A stretch of DNA of 64,000 nt from Phocoena phocoena (taxonomy: Eukaryota; Chordata; Mammalia; Artiodactyla; Phocoenidae). The notes below the pieces were generated by a model. That model did no database searches. It was given only the letters and a program-made list of their open reading frames with translations, and was not told where the DNA came from. The position numbers were made by a program, and so were the translations under genes. The stretch is from NCBI RefSeq assembly GCF_963924675.1, contig NC_089221.1:7127851-7191850 (forward strand), in the 5' to 3' direction. Of the stretch, positions 1 to 13,709 are shown one piece after another. How positions within the stretch are numbered: the first letter of the stretch is position 1; each line of letters opens with the position of its first letter.

Positions 1-2490
1 GGGAGACCCTCAGCCTGGGGAACATGGTGGTAGCCAAGGGCATGTTCTTCTCAGGGGTGCCCACATTCAATGGCTGGGCAAGGCAGTCGTCAAGGTCCTC
101 TCCATTTCTGGAGTTCAATAGAAAAACTCTGCTTGAAGATCCACATTGTGCTGGTAGAGCCTTTTGATGGGTCTAATGGCTCCCCTTGCCCAGTCCTGCT
201 TCCTTCTTCTTTCCTTCCACAGGTGTTAGTCACCCCCAAACCTCTTGTGCTCCTAGCTCCATCTCTGTGTTTACATCCTGGAGAAACTAACCTGCAGTAG
301 GACACAGGTGAGCAGAGACAGTGCTGCCGGTAGAACTCAACACACACTTACAAATCCAGTAAAAGCCAATGGGTAAGAGATGGAAGGTGTCTGGACTTAA
401 ACATGTGGGTGACAGACACTGGATATATATCTCCTCTTTTTATTCTCATTTAAAATATTGAAGAATAGATATTGTGATTCTTATTTGACAGAAACTGAAA
501 CTGAGACTTACAAAGGTCTAGAAAATTACTAGTGTCACATAGCTTATAATAGGTGAAAGGAGGATATGATCTTAGTCTTGTCTGGAACTAAAGCTTATAC
601 TTTTCCCAGCACATCACACTGCTTCCAGTTCCTCCAACTCATAGCAATTTCATCCTTGTCTGAGTTCCTAGTGTATTAACCATCATCTAAACAGCTACTT
701 TTAACACAAATTTGCACCATTCCCTAATGAATTTCTATGGCCAGATATAATCACCCCTCAATACCGTAATTGCAAACAACTTAAAGTTATGAACCACCTC
801 TTATGTTTCTTGTCTACCTTGAACTTAACCTAGTAAATAATGTGTCCTCTACCCATGCTTGTTTATTAACCACATGAGTAACACATGTGTAATAGGTTGG
901 TCATGTTTAGAGAATTAGATGATATCCAAGACAAGTAAACATGTTGAATGCACTGGTTGGCATCCTGTAGCTTAGAATGTTTTAACTGGATTTCCTCTCC
1001 AGAAGCAAGGCTGTGTAAATTGCATGTGATGGCAACTTAGCACAGGACTGATTGGGCTTGCTCACATGTTATCATACTTCTACCATTTCCCATCTGTTCC
1101 TGCACAAATGAAACCCTCGTGTGTCAGATGCTCTCCCACTGCCCCCTTCCATCTGGCAGCAAGAGTCCCCACAACACAGCTGAGCAGCTTTGGCATGACC
1201 TCTGATCAGGACTGAAGTCCTTCTAGTTTCCTTATGCACAAAGGACATGGCTATGTTATGACCATGAGGGGCCACATGCTGCCCAGATCTGCAGGTGGAA
1301 CACTCTGGCGATGCTGTCCTTCCTTTACCTCCTGAACTGCCAACCATTTGCCTTCAGACACAAATACTAATTAGCTTACTTATTCATTTAGTGAGTATTT
1401 GTTGAGAGTGTACTTTGGGTCATATTCTGGTTTAGCTTCTCTTGCTACTAAAATATCAAACTTAGAAGCTTTTCAGATATATGAAATTGGCCTTAGTGTC
1501 CATCATTTCCTCTGGTTTGAAGGAATGAGTTACCTGGAAGAATTTCTTCTCACCTGCATGTGTGAGCTGTGGTGAAGGAAGTGTATTCATCTACAAGTCT
1601 GGAGTTACAGTAGCTATGTTCTTCTAGCCTAAGTAAGGACAGGGTCTGGCCATTTTGAGGGGTTCTAACTGCTTTAATGTCTTGCCCTTCTCCTCCCACC
1701 CACACTGAGCCTCTAGCCTAGTAGGAAGGAGGGGAGGGTCACACCAGACACTGTGCATGATTAGCAACGTGGAGTGGAAACAGTGCTTCCAAGGTTTAGA
1801 AATGTATAACTGTCTTTGGGGAGAAGATGGGGAAGGGAAAATCTATACTTTTCAACTTGACCTTGAACGACGAAGAGTCATTTTCCAGTCAGAGGAAAGG
1901 AGGGATGTGAGAGAGGGAGGGAGGCCCAACCAAAGTATAGAAGATTAGAGCTTTGTCTTGTGGATGTGAGGGTTCCGTGTTACTTAGGAGGGTGGTACAC
2001 TGGGTTGGAGCCAGGGAATCATCAGATCTGTCCCCTTCTGCCTCTTCAAATTTCATATGTGCTTCTAACCTTCAGATTTGATACAAACCATATCATACTG
2101 TGATGGGCAACTGAAAAAATTTTTATTTTGAATAAACAGAAACATCCCACTTTGTATGTGTTTTTATAATATAACTAACTGGGTCAAGTGTAATTAAAGT
2201 ACTGAGATTTGCTAAAAGACTCCCAACAATAATTTAGAATACTGTAGCAGAGTTAAAGTTTCATGTAGCCAATGAACCAGCAGCTCCACCACAAGATCAC
2301 AGCTTCTCACCCTTGGGCCATGAATAGGCTTCAAGTCCACAAAGATGTTGACCCCTTCCACCCTTGGGGTCATCACAAATGGCTTTATTTATTTCCCAAT
2401 GCCATACAAATGGTGCCATTTTCTGCAGTTGCCATGATTGGGAAGCCCTGATATGGAGAAACTTTTGCCCCAGGAGATGTGAACAGAGAT
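1..2490. other. gene-free flank with no recognisable exon
   Basis: Unique-looking, AT-rich mammalian DNA apart from a MIR remnant near 470-600. Open frames here are short and lack splice context or a recognisable protein. I see no promoter, CpG cluster or conserved coding pattern. Confidence 0.6.
470..600 (-). repeat. MIR SINE remnant
   Basis: The order of weak matches to the MIR core is kept: a 'gaaactgaaactgagac' block, then a 'gtcacatagct' block about 35 bases later. These are the reverse-strand versions of the MIR core (the family's conserved 'CTCAGTTTCC' and 'AGCTGTGTGAC' segments). Divergence is high, as expected for an element older than the eutherian radiation. Confidence 0.6.
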
Positions 2491-2494
2491 GGTC

Positions 2495-2860
2495 ATAGAA
2501 GCACTGTCTTTAACAGCAAAACAATGGAAACAACCCAAATGTCAGTCAATGATATAACATGAAATTCAGGAATACAAAGGATCACTATATAGTAGTGAAG
2601 ATGAAGAAACTTTAGTTACATACATGAACATGGGTAAATCTCTTAGAAATAATGGTAAGGAACAAAAGCAAGTCACAGAAAATATCTTTCCATTTATCTC
2701 TAGGCCAAACCACACAGAACTAATAGATACTGTAACCATATGTTTATGTGGTAAAGTGATAAAAGAAAGTGAGGGAATAATAAAAATTACAAAGAGTAGC
2801 TGAGGCAGAAAACAGTGGGTTGGAAGAGTGTTCAAAGCAGACATCAAAGTTCCAACAAGG
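2495..2860 (+). repeat. ancient L1 fragment (ORF2 end and 3' UTR)
   Basis: The stretch starting 'aacaatggaaacaaccc' is the conserved end of L1 ORF2. It is followed by recognisable but heavily decayed 3' UTR-like sequence up to about 2,860. There is no poly-A tail or target-site duplication. The pattern fits an old mammalian L1M-type copy; the subfamily cannot be named by eye. Confidence 0.6.
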
Positions 2861-4682
2861 TCCTAGTGTTTAAGCTGGATGGTGGGTAATATATTGTTTT
2901 AATTTTATTGTTACTACTTGCAAATACATATATTTATTATAATAGTATTATGTATTCAATATTTAATACAAATAACCTTCTTAAAATGGAAAGATACAAA
3001 TAAGATGAAAGTCTTGTCCTTTGCCAAATTACACTTTGATGTAGCTGGGACCCATATCATTTGGACCATGCTCTACGTGTATGCACACACCCACATACAC
3101 ACATACATAGTCACAAGATGGATTCCTTTAGAAGTAAATGTATCACATAGGAGTGTGTGGCACTAACAAAAAGAAGGGAAGAGATATATGATGGGGGGAC
3201 AAGCTATGATTCACACCAGGGCTTTTTGGAGGTGCACTGGCTTTCTTGAGTTACACCTTGAACTGTAATGACATGAGACCCCTCAAACCAGGATTTGAGT
3301 GTCGGTTGGATCAAGGAGTCAGACAAGAGAAGAAGAGACTCTTTGGGAGGGAGGGTAGTTTCAGTGCCTTCCTGGCAGAAGGAAGAAGAAGAGGGAAAAA
3401 AGAGTGGTTGGGAGAGAGGGGAAGCTGGGGAGATGACAGAAAGCCATCTACTTCTCAATAAACTCCTTCCCTGCGACCCTGTGACCACCGAACCTTCAAC
3501 AATAGCTTCCAAACTTATGTGATACTTGCTGTAGTTTAGTTTTTAAATACAGAAATGAGTAAAGGGACTGAATTTGTGTTTGTTTGACAGTGAGACAACA
3601 CGTTCTACCTGAGTATAGATAGGACTTAGTGAGCATAAGCTGAGACATTAAGTAACAGAAATTGTGGGGAGAGCTGAGGACTTCCAAGGCCATGGACTTA
3701 GGAGTCTGAAATAAGGAACCAAATATTCAAGGGGCAGGAGAGCCCCAGCCGGCATCCACTGGGGAGGCATGTGCCCTACACTGATGATGCAGGTTCCAGG
3801 GCCCTCGGCTTGCTGGCTCCAGTGCTGACTTTCTGGTGTGGCTCCTGAATCTTCCGTGGTGCCAATTTGTTTGAGATCTACATGGCATCCCCGCCCAGTT
3901 CGTACTCAGGCAGAAGAAAAATTATGAGTCATAACAAAATTCACTGTTTTCCCCTAACTAGGATTCAAGTGGCTGAGGGCCAGGCTGGTCCCAACACCAG
4001 TTGTACATCCTCCAACCATGAAGGCCGTGGTGAGGGTCCCAATCAGACTCCAAGAGAGAGAGGACCGGTTGGGGGGTGGGGGGATGCAGCAGGTCAGTGT
4101 CTGGATATGGAGCAGGAGGGAGTGGGCACCAACCACAGGGCACAGGAATGGCCCTCTGATTTCTGGGATAAGAACATATCAGAGAAGACGGGATGCAACT
4201 CAGACATTGAAGAGAAGATTGGATCACAGGTCACAAGGGAAGATGTCAAAGGCCTAGTCACTAAAACTGGGTGAGGGGTCAGAGCCCAGCCAGGGCAAGA
4301 TGAGCTGGCACTGGAACGGGGCCCTCATGTTCCTGGCACACCTGGTGCTCAAGACAGGAAGGCCCCAGGATCTGAGGAACCGAGAGACGCAGGTTAAGGA
4401 ACCCCAGCTTTGAAAGTTAGAGGGTCCTGAAAACAAGCTGCAGGTGAATCATCCCAGGTCAGAAATTCAATAAAGACCAGGACCACTGGCTCTTATCCAG
4501 TTCATGCAGAGAGAAATTAATGCTGCCCACAAATATTTTTTTAAAAACAACATTGTGTAATCAATACAAATTTTAACGGAAAGAAAAAAGATAGTTTATA
4601 AAGAGCAGCAGCTCATTATGAAGATTGCCTTTAAAGACCTAGTTTACTGAGGACAATTTAAGGCCTCTGCAGTTGACACTTC
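2861..4682. other. gene-free stretch
   Basis: No recognisable repeat or gene. The longest open frame (3,867-4,274, + strand) is low-complexity in places, has no recognisable domain and overlaps open frames in other registers, so it is treated as chance. Confidence 0.5.
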
Positions 4683-4700
4683 TTTTTTTTTTTTTTTTTT
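4683..4700. repeat. poly-T tract
   Basis: An uninterrupted run of 18 T. It may be the reverse complement of a retrotransposon A tail, but no recognisable element body follows on the right side. Confidence 0.85.
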
Positions 4701-4917
4701 CACTTTTAGCCAGTGTTCTTTTGCTATTATGGTCAAGGTCAGACTTTAAAAATTAATTAATTGTTCATATCAATAAGTCTCAAAATGAAGCTCTAAATCC
4801 CACTAATTAAGCTTAGAGAACACTCCTAGTACTCAGGGTCATAGATTTTTCCAAAGTTCTAGAAGGATATTTAAGCATTCACATAATTAACTATTGGAGG
4901 TTTTTTCTTTGAATTGA

Positions 4918-5517
4918 ATTTTTTTTTATACAGCAGGTTCTTATTAGTTATCTATTTTATACATATTAGTGTATATATGTGTCAATCCCAATCTCCCAAT
5001 TCGTTCCTCCCCCTCCCGCTTTCTCTCCTTGTTGACCATATGTTAGTTTTCTATATCTGTGTCTCTATTTCTGCCTTGCAAACAAGATTCATCTGTACCA
5101 TTTTTCTAGATTCCACATGTATGTGTTAATATACGATATTTGTTTTCTCTTTCTGACTTACTTCACTCTGTATGACAGTCTCTAGGTCCATCCACGTCTC
5201 TACAAATGACCCAATTTTATGCCTTATGGCTGAGTAATATTCTATTGTATATACGTACCACATCTTCTTTAAACATTTATCTGTCTATGGACACTTAGGC
5301 TGCTTCCATGTCCTGGCTATTGTAAATAGTGTTGCAATGAACAGCGGGGTGCATGTGTCCTTTTTAATTATGGTTTTCTCTGGGTATATGCCCAGTAGTG
5401 GGACTGCTGGGTCATATGGTAATTCTATTTTTAGTTTTTTAAGGAACCTCCATATTGTTCTCCATAGTGGCTGTATCAGTTTACATTCACACCAACAGTG
5501 CAAGAGGGTTCCCTTTT
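4918..5517 (-). mobile_element. 5'-truncated L1, antisense
   Basis: Read on the minus strand, this is the C-terminal end of L1 ORF2 followed by the 3' UTR and a short A tail (T run at about 4,918-4,927). A reverse-strand open frame at 5,285-5,545 contains the conserved C-terminal L1 ORF2 blocks HCWCECK, PLWRT, LLGIYP and TIARTWKQP. The element stops near 5,517, so only about 600 bases were copied. This is the common 5' truncation of target-primed reverse transcription. It is less diverged than the L1M pieces in the window and cannot encode a working protein. Confidence 0.9.
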
Positions 5518-6613
5518 CTACTATTGGATGTTTTAACATTGACAAAATTACATGAAAAATGCTGTATATAAAAGCCTTTAAACTTATTTGTGATAATTTA
5601 AACCAACTTCTACTAGGCCCAAACCAGTATTACTTTAAGTGCTTCTTATTAATTATAGTCAATGATCAGTATTTTATCCTCAAAATGTAGCAATGTTTGC
5701 ACATATTTTCTAGTTCAAGAAAGAAATCTTCCCTCTTTTTTTCCTCTCTCTCAACTCAATTTTAACTCTGAAAGGGTTGCATATTTAATTGGTTTTATTA
5801 TATTTTTCTGGGGCTCAGGATTTGGACTCAAAGCAGGTAATTAGGACTGTAATATCATATTATATTGCTTTAATCTCAAACTTTTCACCAAATGTTAAAC
5901 ATATTTTAGGTTTTGCAGGCCTCTGAAATCAAGTGTGTGTTGAATGCATTTAAATATCAAGTTTTTTTAATAGTTTGATTTAGCTAAAATAATGCCAGTG
6001 AGGATGTTAATGACAGATGGTAGATAGATGAACAACTAGCTGCTTTCTATCCATCCCAACTATCCAACAATTATTTAGCACTTACTAGGGTCATCCAACA
6101 TGGAAAATGAAAAATACTTCTTCTTCATATTGATTTTTATTTGGTTTCCAAGGATCAGTTTCTCCATAATTATAATTTCAGGTATTCTTGTTTTCAGGTA
6201 GTTGGTTAAGTAAAGGCTGCCCTGATTTCTCATAAATGACTCATTAGCAAAGTACATGCCTTCAGCTTCTCTGAGGAGGTACTTATTTAATCTAAAGGGT
6301 AAATCTGAGAAAATCATATAAGAACAGTGCTTTTCATTACATAGCTGCTCTCAAAGACATTAGCTCTACCGATCCTAAGAATTATGCTAATCTATTATTA
6401 ATGTTTGTGACAATTATGGGATTATCTAATAGAATCCTCAGAAAAGCCCTTATGTAAAGAAAAATTCACATAAAAATAATGTGTGAAATATATTTCAGCT
6501 AATAATTACATGTTTCAAGAAAAGCATGACAGTATTATAAACCAACATTAAAAATGATCAGTTTATTAAATCACTATGGAGTATTCTGCTGCTATTTTTT
6601 TTGAAGTAACCAA
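5518..6613. other. gene-free stretch
   Basis: AT-rich unique sequence. No exon, promoter or named repeat could be supported. Confidence 0.5.
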
Positions 6614-6678
<65 letters not shown>

Positions 6679-6696
6679 AGAAAAGAAAAGAAAAAT
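6614..6696 (+). repeat. (GAAA)n microsatellite
   Basis: About 16 near-perfect GAAA units followed by GAAAA units. The apparent F/L/S-rich reverse-strand proteins here are only the translation of this repeat. Tetranucleotide tracts of this length are usually length-polymorphic. Confidence 0.97.
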
Positions 6697-7107
6697 GAAA
6701 GGATAACAGTAGGGAGAGAGGTAAGAGGAAGAGAAAGAAGGATAAAAGAAAAGAAAACATATGAGTTCTTATAATGATATATATCTAAGAAGAAAATATT
6801 GTTTTCCATATGCCAAGGAAAGGTTTATTTTTAGATTTGGCCACTGATAATCACTGCACTGCTATAAAGCTGTTATTCCAAGTCATGGCTTACTGCAGGT
6901 ATTCTGGTGGAAAGGAGACTGGAAATATACAAATTAACCCATGATGATTCAAAGAAGGTCTGTTTACTCTAATGAATTTCATGTGAGAACAATAACATTA
7001 ACAGTTACACATCACTCTCTCATTCCCAGGTCTATCAAATCTCTTTTTTTTATCATTTAAGGGAATCCTCAACTCCCATCACCTCCATGTAGGTTTATTT
7101 CAAAAGA

Positions 7108-7612
7108 AATAATAGCTGACATCAAAACCAGACAAAGATATCTGAAGAAAAGAAAACTAAAGACAAATACCTCATATGAACAGAGACACAAAAATCCTCA
7201 GCAAAACACTAGCAAACCAAGTACAGTGAAATATAAAAAGCATTATACACCAGTGTTTTGCTAGTTGCAATGAACAATATGAAATTGAGAAAAATTCCAT
7301 TTATAATAGCATAAAAAATAAAATTCTAAGAAAAATACCTAATAAAAGGAATACAAAACTTATACTCTGAAAACCAGAAAATACTGTTGAAACAAAGAAG
7401 ACTTAAACAAAACATAAGATATCCCATGTTCATGGATCAGAAGACTTAATACTTCCCAGATTGATGTACAGATTCAATGCAATCCCTACCCAATTCCAGC
7501 TGGCATTTTTGCAGAAATTGACAAGCATATCATAAAATTCATTTGGAAATGCAAAAGAGCCTGAAGAGCCAAACAATCTAGAAAAAGAACAAAGTTTTCC
7601 TAGGTTCTCCAC
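7108..7612 (+). repeat. old L1 ORF2 fragment
   Basis: Contains decayed L1 ORF2 landmarks in sense order: an 'aaaaccagacaaagat' block, then near 7,465-7,485 a 'gattcaatgcaatcccta' block, then a segment equivalent to the post-RT region. Substitutions and indels are frequent. It is clearly older than the L1 that begins about 100 bases downstream and should not be read as part of it. Confidence 0.75.
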
Positions 7613-8318
7613 CACTTTTGGAGAACAGCATCCAATCAGGATGTATTAACCTGGTTAAGCAGAGCCACAGGCATAGAAGTTACTTCCAGCACTTCTCCTG
7701 TCTGGCTTTGTGAATTTGGCTGTGTGGCTGAAAGGATCTTGGTGCTCCAGCCGAGCATCAGGCCTGTGCCTCTGATGTGGGAGAGCCAAGTTCAGGACAC
7801 TGGTCCACAAGAGACCTCCCAGCTCCATGTAATATCAAATGACAAAAGCTCTCCCAGAGAGCTCGATCTCAACGCTAAGACCCAGCTCCACTCAACGAAC
7901 AGCAAACAACAATTCTGGACACCCTATGCCAAACAACTAGCAACACAGGAACACAACCCCACCCATTAGCAGAAAGGCTGCCTAAAATCATAAGATCACA
8001 GACACCCCAAAACACACCACAAGAAGTGGTCCTGCCCACAAGAAAGACAAGATCCAGCCTCATCCACCAGAACACAGGCAACAGTCCCCTCCACCAGGAA
8101 GCCTACACAAACCACTGAACCAACCTTACTCACTGGGGCAGACACCAAAAACAATGGGAACTATGAACGTGCAGCCTGCAAAAAGGAGACCCCAAACACA
8201 GTAAGTTAAGCAAAATGAAAAGACAGAGAAACACACAGCAGAAGAGGAGCAAGGCAAAAACCCACCAGACCAAACAAATGAGGAAATAGGCAGTCTTCCC
8301 GAAAAAGAACTCAGAGTA

Positions 8319-9105
8319 ATGAGAGTAAAGATGATCCAAAATCTTGGCAATAGAATGGAGAAAATACAAGAAACATTTAACAAGGAACTAGAAGAACTGA
8401 AGAGCAAACAAACAATGATGAACAACACAATAAATGAAATTAAAAATTCTCTAGAAGGAATCGATAGCAGAATAACTGAGGCAGAAGAACGGATAAGTGA
8501 CCTGGAAGATAAAATTGTAGAAATGACTACCACAGACCACAACAAAGAAAAAATAATGAAAAGAATTGAGAACAGTCTCAGAGACCTCTGGAACAATGTT
8601 AAATGTACCAACATTTGAATTATAGGGATCCCAAAAGAAGAACAGAAAAAGAAAAGGACTGAGAAAATATTTCAAGAGATTATAGTTGAAAACTTCCCTA
8701 ACATGGGGAATGAAATAGTCAATCAAGTCCAGGAAGTACAGAGAGTCCCACACAGGATAAATCCAAGGAGAAACACCCCCAAGACACATATTAATCAAAC
8801 TATCAAAAATTAAATACAAAGAAAAAATATTAAAAGCAGCAAGGGAAAAACAACAAATAACATACAAGGGAATCCCCATAATGTTAACAGCTGATCTTAC
8901 AGCAGAAACTCTGCAAGCCAGAAGGGAGTAGCAGGACATATTTAAAGTGAGAAAAGAGAAAAACCTACAACCAAGATTCTCTACCCAGCAATGATCTCAT
9001 TCAGAGTCGATGGAGAAATTAAAACCTTTACAGACAAGCAAAAGCTAGAGAATACAGCACCACCACGAAATCAGCTTTACTACAAATGCTAAAGGAACTT
9101 CTCTA
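8319..9105 (+). pseudogene. L1 ORF1 (RNA-binding p40) remnant
   Basis: ORF1 encodes the L1 RNA-binding chaperone that coats L1 RNA in the cytoplasm. The first open segment (8,319-8,618, about 99 residues) is a heptad-patterned coiled coil with blocks such as EAEERISDLEDK and SLRDLW. It ends at a TGA (8,616-8,618). Past the stop, the nucleotide sequence still matches ORF1 up to the expected terminator at about 9,103, near 'aaaggaacttctctag'. The TGA probably arose from a CGA arginine codon (CpG decay); this is inference from L1 family knowledge. The copy is non-functional. Confidence 0.85.
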
Positions 9106-9164
9106 GGCAGAAAACACAAGAGAAGGAAACGACCTAAAATAACAAACCCAAAACAATTAAGAAA

Positions 9165-11012
9165 ATGGTAATAGGAACATACATATCGATAATTACCTTA
9201 AAGGTAAATGGATTATATGCTCCAACCAAAAGACATAGTCTGGCTGAATGGATACAAAAACAAGACCCATATATATGTTGTCTATAAGAGACCCACTTTA
9301 GACCTAGGGAAACATACAGACTGAAAGTGAGGGGATGGAAAAAATATTCCATGCAAAGGAGATCAAAGAAAGCTGGAGTGGCAATTCTCATATCAGACAA
9401 AATGGACTTTAAAATAAAGACTATTACAAGAGACAAAGAGGGATACTACATAATGATCAAGGGATCAATCCAAGAAGAAGATATAACAATTGTAAATATT
9501 TATGCACTCAACATAGGAGCACCTCAATACATAAGGCAAATGCTAATGGACATAAAAGGGGAAATTGACAGTAACACAATCATAGTAGGGGACTTTAACA
9601 CCCGACTTGCACCAATGGACAGATCATCCAAAATGAAAATAAATAATGAGACACAAGCTTTAACTGATACATTAAGCAAGATGGACTCAATTGATATTTA
9701 TAGGACATTCCATCCAAAAACAATAGAATACACTTTCTTCTCAAGTGCTCATGGAACATTCTCCAGGACAGATCATATCTTAGGTCACAAATGAAGCCTT
9801 CGTAAATTAAAAAAAATTGAAATTCTATGAAGTATCTTTTCCAACCACAACACTATGAGACTACATATCAATTACAGGGAAAAATCTGTAAAAAATACAA
9901 ACACATGAAGGCTAAACAGTACACTACTAAATAAAGAAGAGATCACTGAAGAAATCAAAGAGGAAATCAAAAAATACCTGGAAACAAATGACAATGAAAA
10001 CACAATGACCCAAAACCTATGGGTTGCAGCAAAAGCAGTTCTAAGAAGGAAGTTTATAGCAATACAATACTACCTCAAGAAACAAGAAACATCTCAAATA
10101 AACAACCTAACCTTACACCTACAGCAATTAGAGAAAGAAGAACAAAAAAAATCCCAGTGTTAGCAAAAGGAAAGGAATCACAAAGATCAGATCAGAAATG
10201 AAGGAAACAATAGCAAAGATCAATAAAACAAAAAGTTGGTTCTTTGAGAAGATAAACACAATTGATAAACCATTAGCCAGACTCATCGTAAAAAAAAAAA
10301 AAAAGGGAGAAGACTCAAATCAACAGAATTAGAAATGAAAAAGGAGAAGTAACAACTGACACTGCAGAAATAAAAAGGATCATGAGGGATTACTACAAGC
10401 AACTCTATGCCAATAAAATGGACAACCTGGAAGAAATGGACAAATTCTTAGAAAAGCACAACATTCTGAGACTGAACCAGGAAGAAATAGAAAATATAAA
10501 CAGACCAATCACAAGAACTGAAATTGAAACTGTGATTATAAATCTTCACCAAACAAAAGCCTAGGACCAGATGGCTTCACAGGCAACTTCTATGAAACAT
10601 TTAGAGAAGAGCTAACACTTATCATTCTCAAACTCTTCCAAAATATAGCAGAGGGATGAACACTCCCAAACACATTCTATGAGGCCACCATCACCCTGAT
10701 ACCAAAACCAGACAAAGATGTCACAAAGAAAGATAACTACAGACCAATATCACTGATGAACATAGATGCAAAAATCCTCAACATAATACTAGCAAACAGA
10801 ATCCAGCAGCACATTAAAAGGATCATACACCATGATCAGTGGGGTTTATCCCAGGAATTCAAGGATTCTTCAGTATACGCAAATCAATCAATGTGATACA
10901 CCATATTAACAGATTGAAAGATAAAAACCATATGATCATCTCAATAGATGCAGAAAACACTTTTGATAAATTTCAACATCCATTTATGATAAAAACTCTC
11001 CAGAAAGTAGGC
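9165..11012 (+). pseudogene. L1 ORF2 remnant: endonuclease and partial RT
   Basis: The usual ORF2 start is at 9,165, preceded by the typical inter-ORF spacer. The frame meets a TAA at 9,285-9,287 (a CAA glutamine codon in the intact consensus, inferred), reopens, and runs through endonuclease motifs including VGDFNT and DHILG to a TGA near 9,792. Later open pieces (10,382-10,564 and 10,839-11,027) match the linker and first RT blocks, and are separated by stops and frameshifts. An A14 run near 10,291-10,304 is one likely slippage site. The FADD catalytic block is absent because the element ends first. No activity is possible. Confidence 0.85.
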
Positions 11013-13709
11013 ATAAACCTACTATAAATAACAGGAGTTATTTTCTATTTCAAGTTGTCAGCTATTTGCATGAGTTTAGAAAACAAAAGTGGCTGTCTAT
11101 AATTTTAAATCTATAAAAGAATTAATGTGGATATATTGTTACCAATATATCCAACTTTGTTCAATACTTTCAACATGCCGAATTTAGTAATAAACCAGCC
11201 AAAATCATAGTGGGAAGACTGGTAGGTGTAGCAAATAATGGAACACTCTACAGTATAAAAGAACTAATTTGATCTTCATTTAGTCAGTATACACATTTTT
11301 CCCATGTTCTTTCCATAGATTTCCCCAATTCTGCAGCATCTGAGAAGTCCTAAAGCCTATTTAATCTTAGCACTACAGAGTTCTAAATAGAAAAGAGAGT
11401 GATGAAATGATAAGGAAAGACTTTTATTTCCAAGAACTTTTAAGAGTCAAGGCTTTATGGTTACTGATCAATATATAAGCCCACCAAGGCATTTTATTGA
11501 AGCCATGAATTGACACCACCCTGACTCCCCACTTCATGACCTTGTTTTATTTGTTTTGTTTTGTTTTCCATATGTTGAAATTAGTCCTCTGCATCACATT
11601 ATTTTGAATGAACACAGTGGAGCCCACCTCCAGATAGCCAACAAAACCTCTAAGCTTAAAGGATAGCCAGAGCTTCCAAGCACAAAACAATTTTATTTAA
11701 AATATTTATTGAGTGTATAACATATGGTGTAACAACCCAGAGGTATGTATTCAGAGTCACTGCATAACTGTGACCTTTTTAATTTTATTAATTAAAGTCT
11801 TTGTCTGGAATTCAAGGCAATTATGTCTTAGGCTAAACTCTACTGCAAAGTGAATACTGTTAGAGTGAAGTGGCTACTATTAGACTCAGTAGACAAAGTA
11901 TGGAATGATAGAATTGAGGAGCTTTATTCTATTATATTTTGAGATGTAGAAGTTTATATGTTAAAGTAAAATACTACTGGATTATTATTTATTACAACTC
12001 TTCACACAAGGCAAAGTCTACCATAATTCATATCCTTTTTGATTGGGTGGAATGGAGTTCAAAAAAAGAAAAAGAAAAAGACTGCCTCTGTTCTTGAAAC
12101 TATCTATTCCAACATAGACATGTAATTATACTTTTATCTTAATAGGTATTAACATGGACAAGATAGCAACAAATAATGAGTGGGGACAAAAGGCAACTTG
12201 GGATCCCTATCACTCACTTCTGTCTGGTTGACCAACAAAGGCGAGGTGACTGTCCTAGATTCCAGACTTTATCCTTCTTCATGGACCCAACATGCCGCCC
12301 ACAACTCATGAAAGCCCGTCTAACCATGGCCATGAGCAGAGCTCAAGAAACAGACACATGGAGGGACAGGCAGGCAGATGAAGTGGAACCAAAAAAAGAA
12401 TAGGGTCAGAAGAGACAGTATTCTGGAAGTCAAGGAAGGAAACAATTCCCAGATTATACGAATGGTGAACACTACTTTCGTGTTTGCTGAGAAGAACTGA
12501 GCAGCTATTGGATATAAGACTCAGTTATTTATAGAACTCCAGTCATCAGCATTCTACAGGAGTCACCATTTACTACTTTGCCTCCTGATCTGAGAAGACC
12601 TTCAAAGAAGTTGCAAAAATGTCTACCCAGACAGTGCCCAGATAAGGTGCCCAGATAATTTCTAACAGCAGAGAGACAAGGGTGCCACAAGAAAATGGGC
12701 CTGGAATGTGCCTGGGAAAGGCTGTTTGATTTAGCTTTATGGTAGGCAGCAAGGAAATGCCACATGAACTGTGAGATGCACCGTGAACTGCATCACAATC
12801 ACTTTAATTGTTGGGTAATACTGACAAACAAAATAAACCAACTTTTTAAATGGCCATTGGCAAGTTTTCTCCAATTTGTGTTTGTTCAAGTAAACTGAAG
12901 TGTGAGAAAATAAACTTATCTCCAAACTTAGATTCCTTTTCTAAAGTCCTAACCCAAGATATTAAACTGATTCTTTCAGCACACCTCCTTCAAAATATAT
13001 TTTAAAAGCTCCAGAAGTTAGTTAAGACATAAAACTTGTAATTTGTAGAGGTGATGAAGATAGAATTGTCAAGCTAGTCTGAACAATCTTAAAAGCTGTC
13101 TGGGAATCCAGCTTCCAGAACTTTTTATGTGCCTGCCCTGAGTCACTGCATATGGTTTGGAGAAGGGCTGTAACTTTAGGATGCCGTGCATCCACAGCTT
13201 TGTTCTGCTGGAAGGTACCTTCACCCATTGTAAACACCTCTTCCCCCTGAGTTTAACAAACCACCTTACTAGTGAAAAATGGTAACCAGTAATGGTAACC
13301 AGAAGAGTTCTTGGTATGTATGGGTATTTTACCAAAATTTCTAACTCTGATTTGACTTAGCAACATCTTGATTATGTATGCCATATAATTTCAATTTGTA
13401 AATAGCTGAGAACTGAAAACAAATAAACGAACAGAAAACAAGCCTGTGGAGGAGTCCATTGCAGGCCCTGACATGATCAGACACCCTGGAATCCTTGCTG
13501 CTGCTGAGGTCTGAGCTAATCCCCTCCCGGCAGTGTCCAGGAAGAGCACTGGTCTCATCGTGAGATCGTTCAAGACAGACTCAGCGTTCAAGTTTCCAGG
13601 TGGTTGTACTGTTTAAAAAGCAACTGATGCTGATGATCATTTCGTTTAGGAGTCTGTAATTTAGGTGATAGAACCAGATTGAGGTTCCATCCAAACACAG
13701 TATATGGAC

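Larger units (their letters stand above)
7716..11012 (+). mobile_element. L1 element truncated at both ends
   Basis: Sense-strand L1 of the same general type as the copy at 23,302-30,485, to which it aligns by eye from that copy's position of about 24,860. Order: end of 5' UTR (7,716-8,250), ORF1 remnant, ORF2 endonuclease and the first part of reverse transcriptase. It stops at about 11,012 inside the RT region, before the FADD active-site motif. It has no ORF2 C-terminus, 3' UTR or A tail. Loss of the 3' half is not the normal result of target-primed insertion, which truncates the 5' end, so a later deletion or rearrangement is inferred. Confidence 0.9.

Noticed and set aside
3867..4274. 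135-codon open frame, + strand
   Set aside because: No domain, no splice or promoter context, and several competing registers in the same interval.
6614..6696. CRISPR-like direct repeats
   Set aside because: Units are four bases with no spacers; the sequence is mammalian.
6558..6809. Reverse-strand open frames rich in F, L and S
   Set aside because: They are translations of the GAAA microsatellite and flanking AT-rich sequence.
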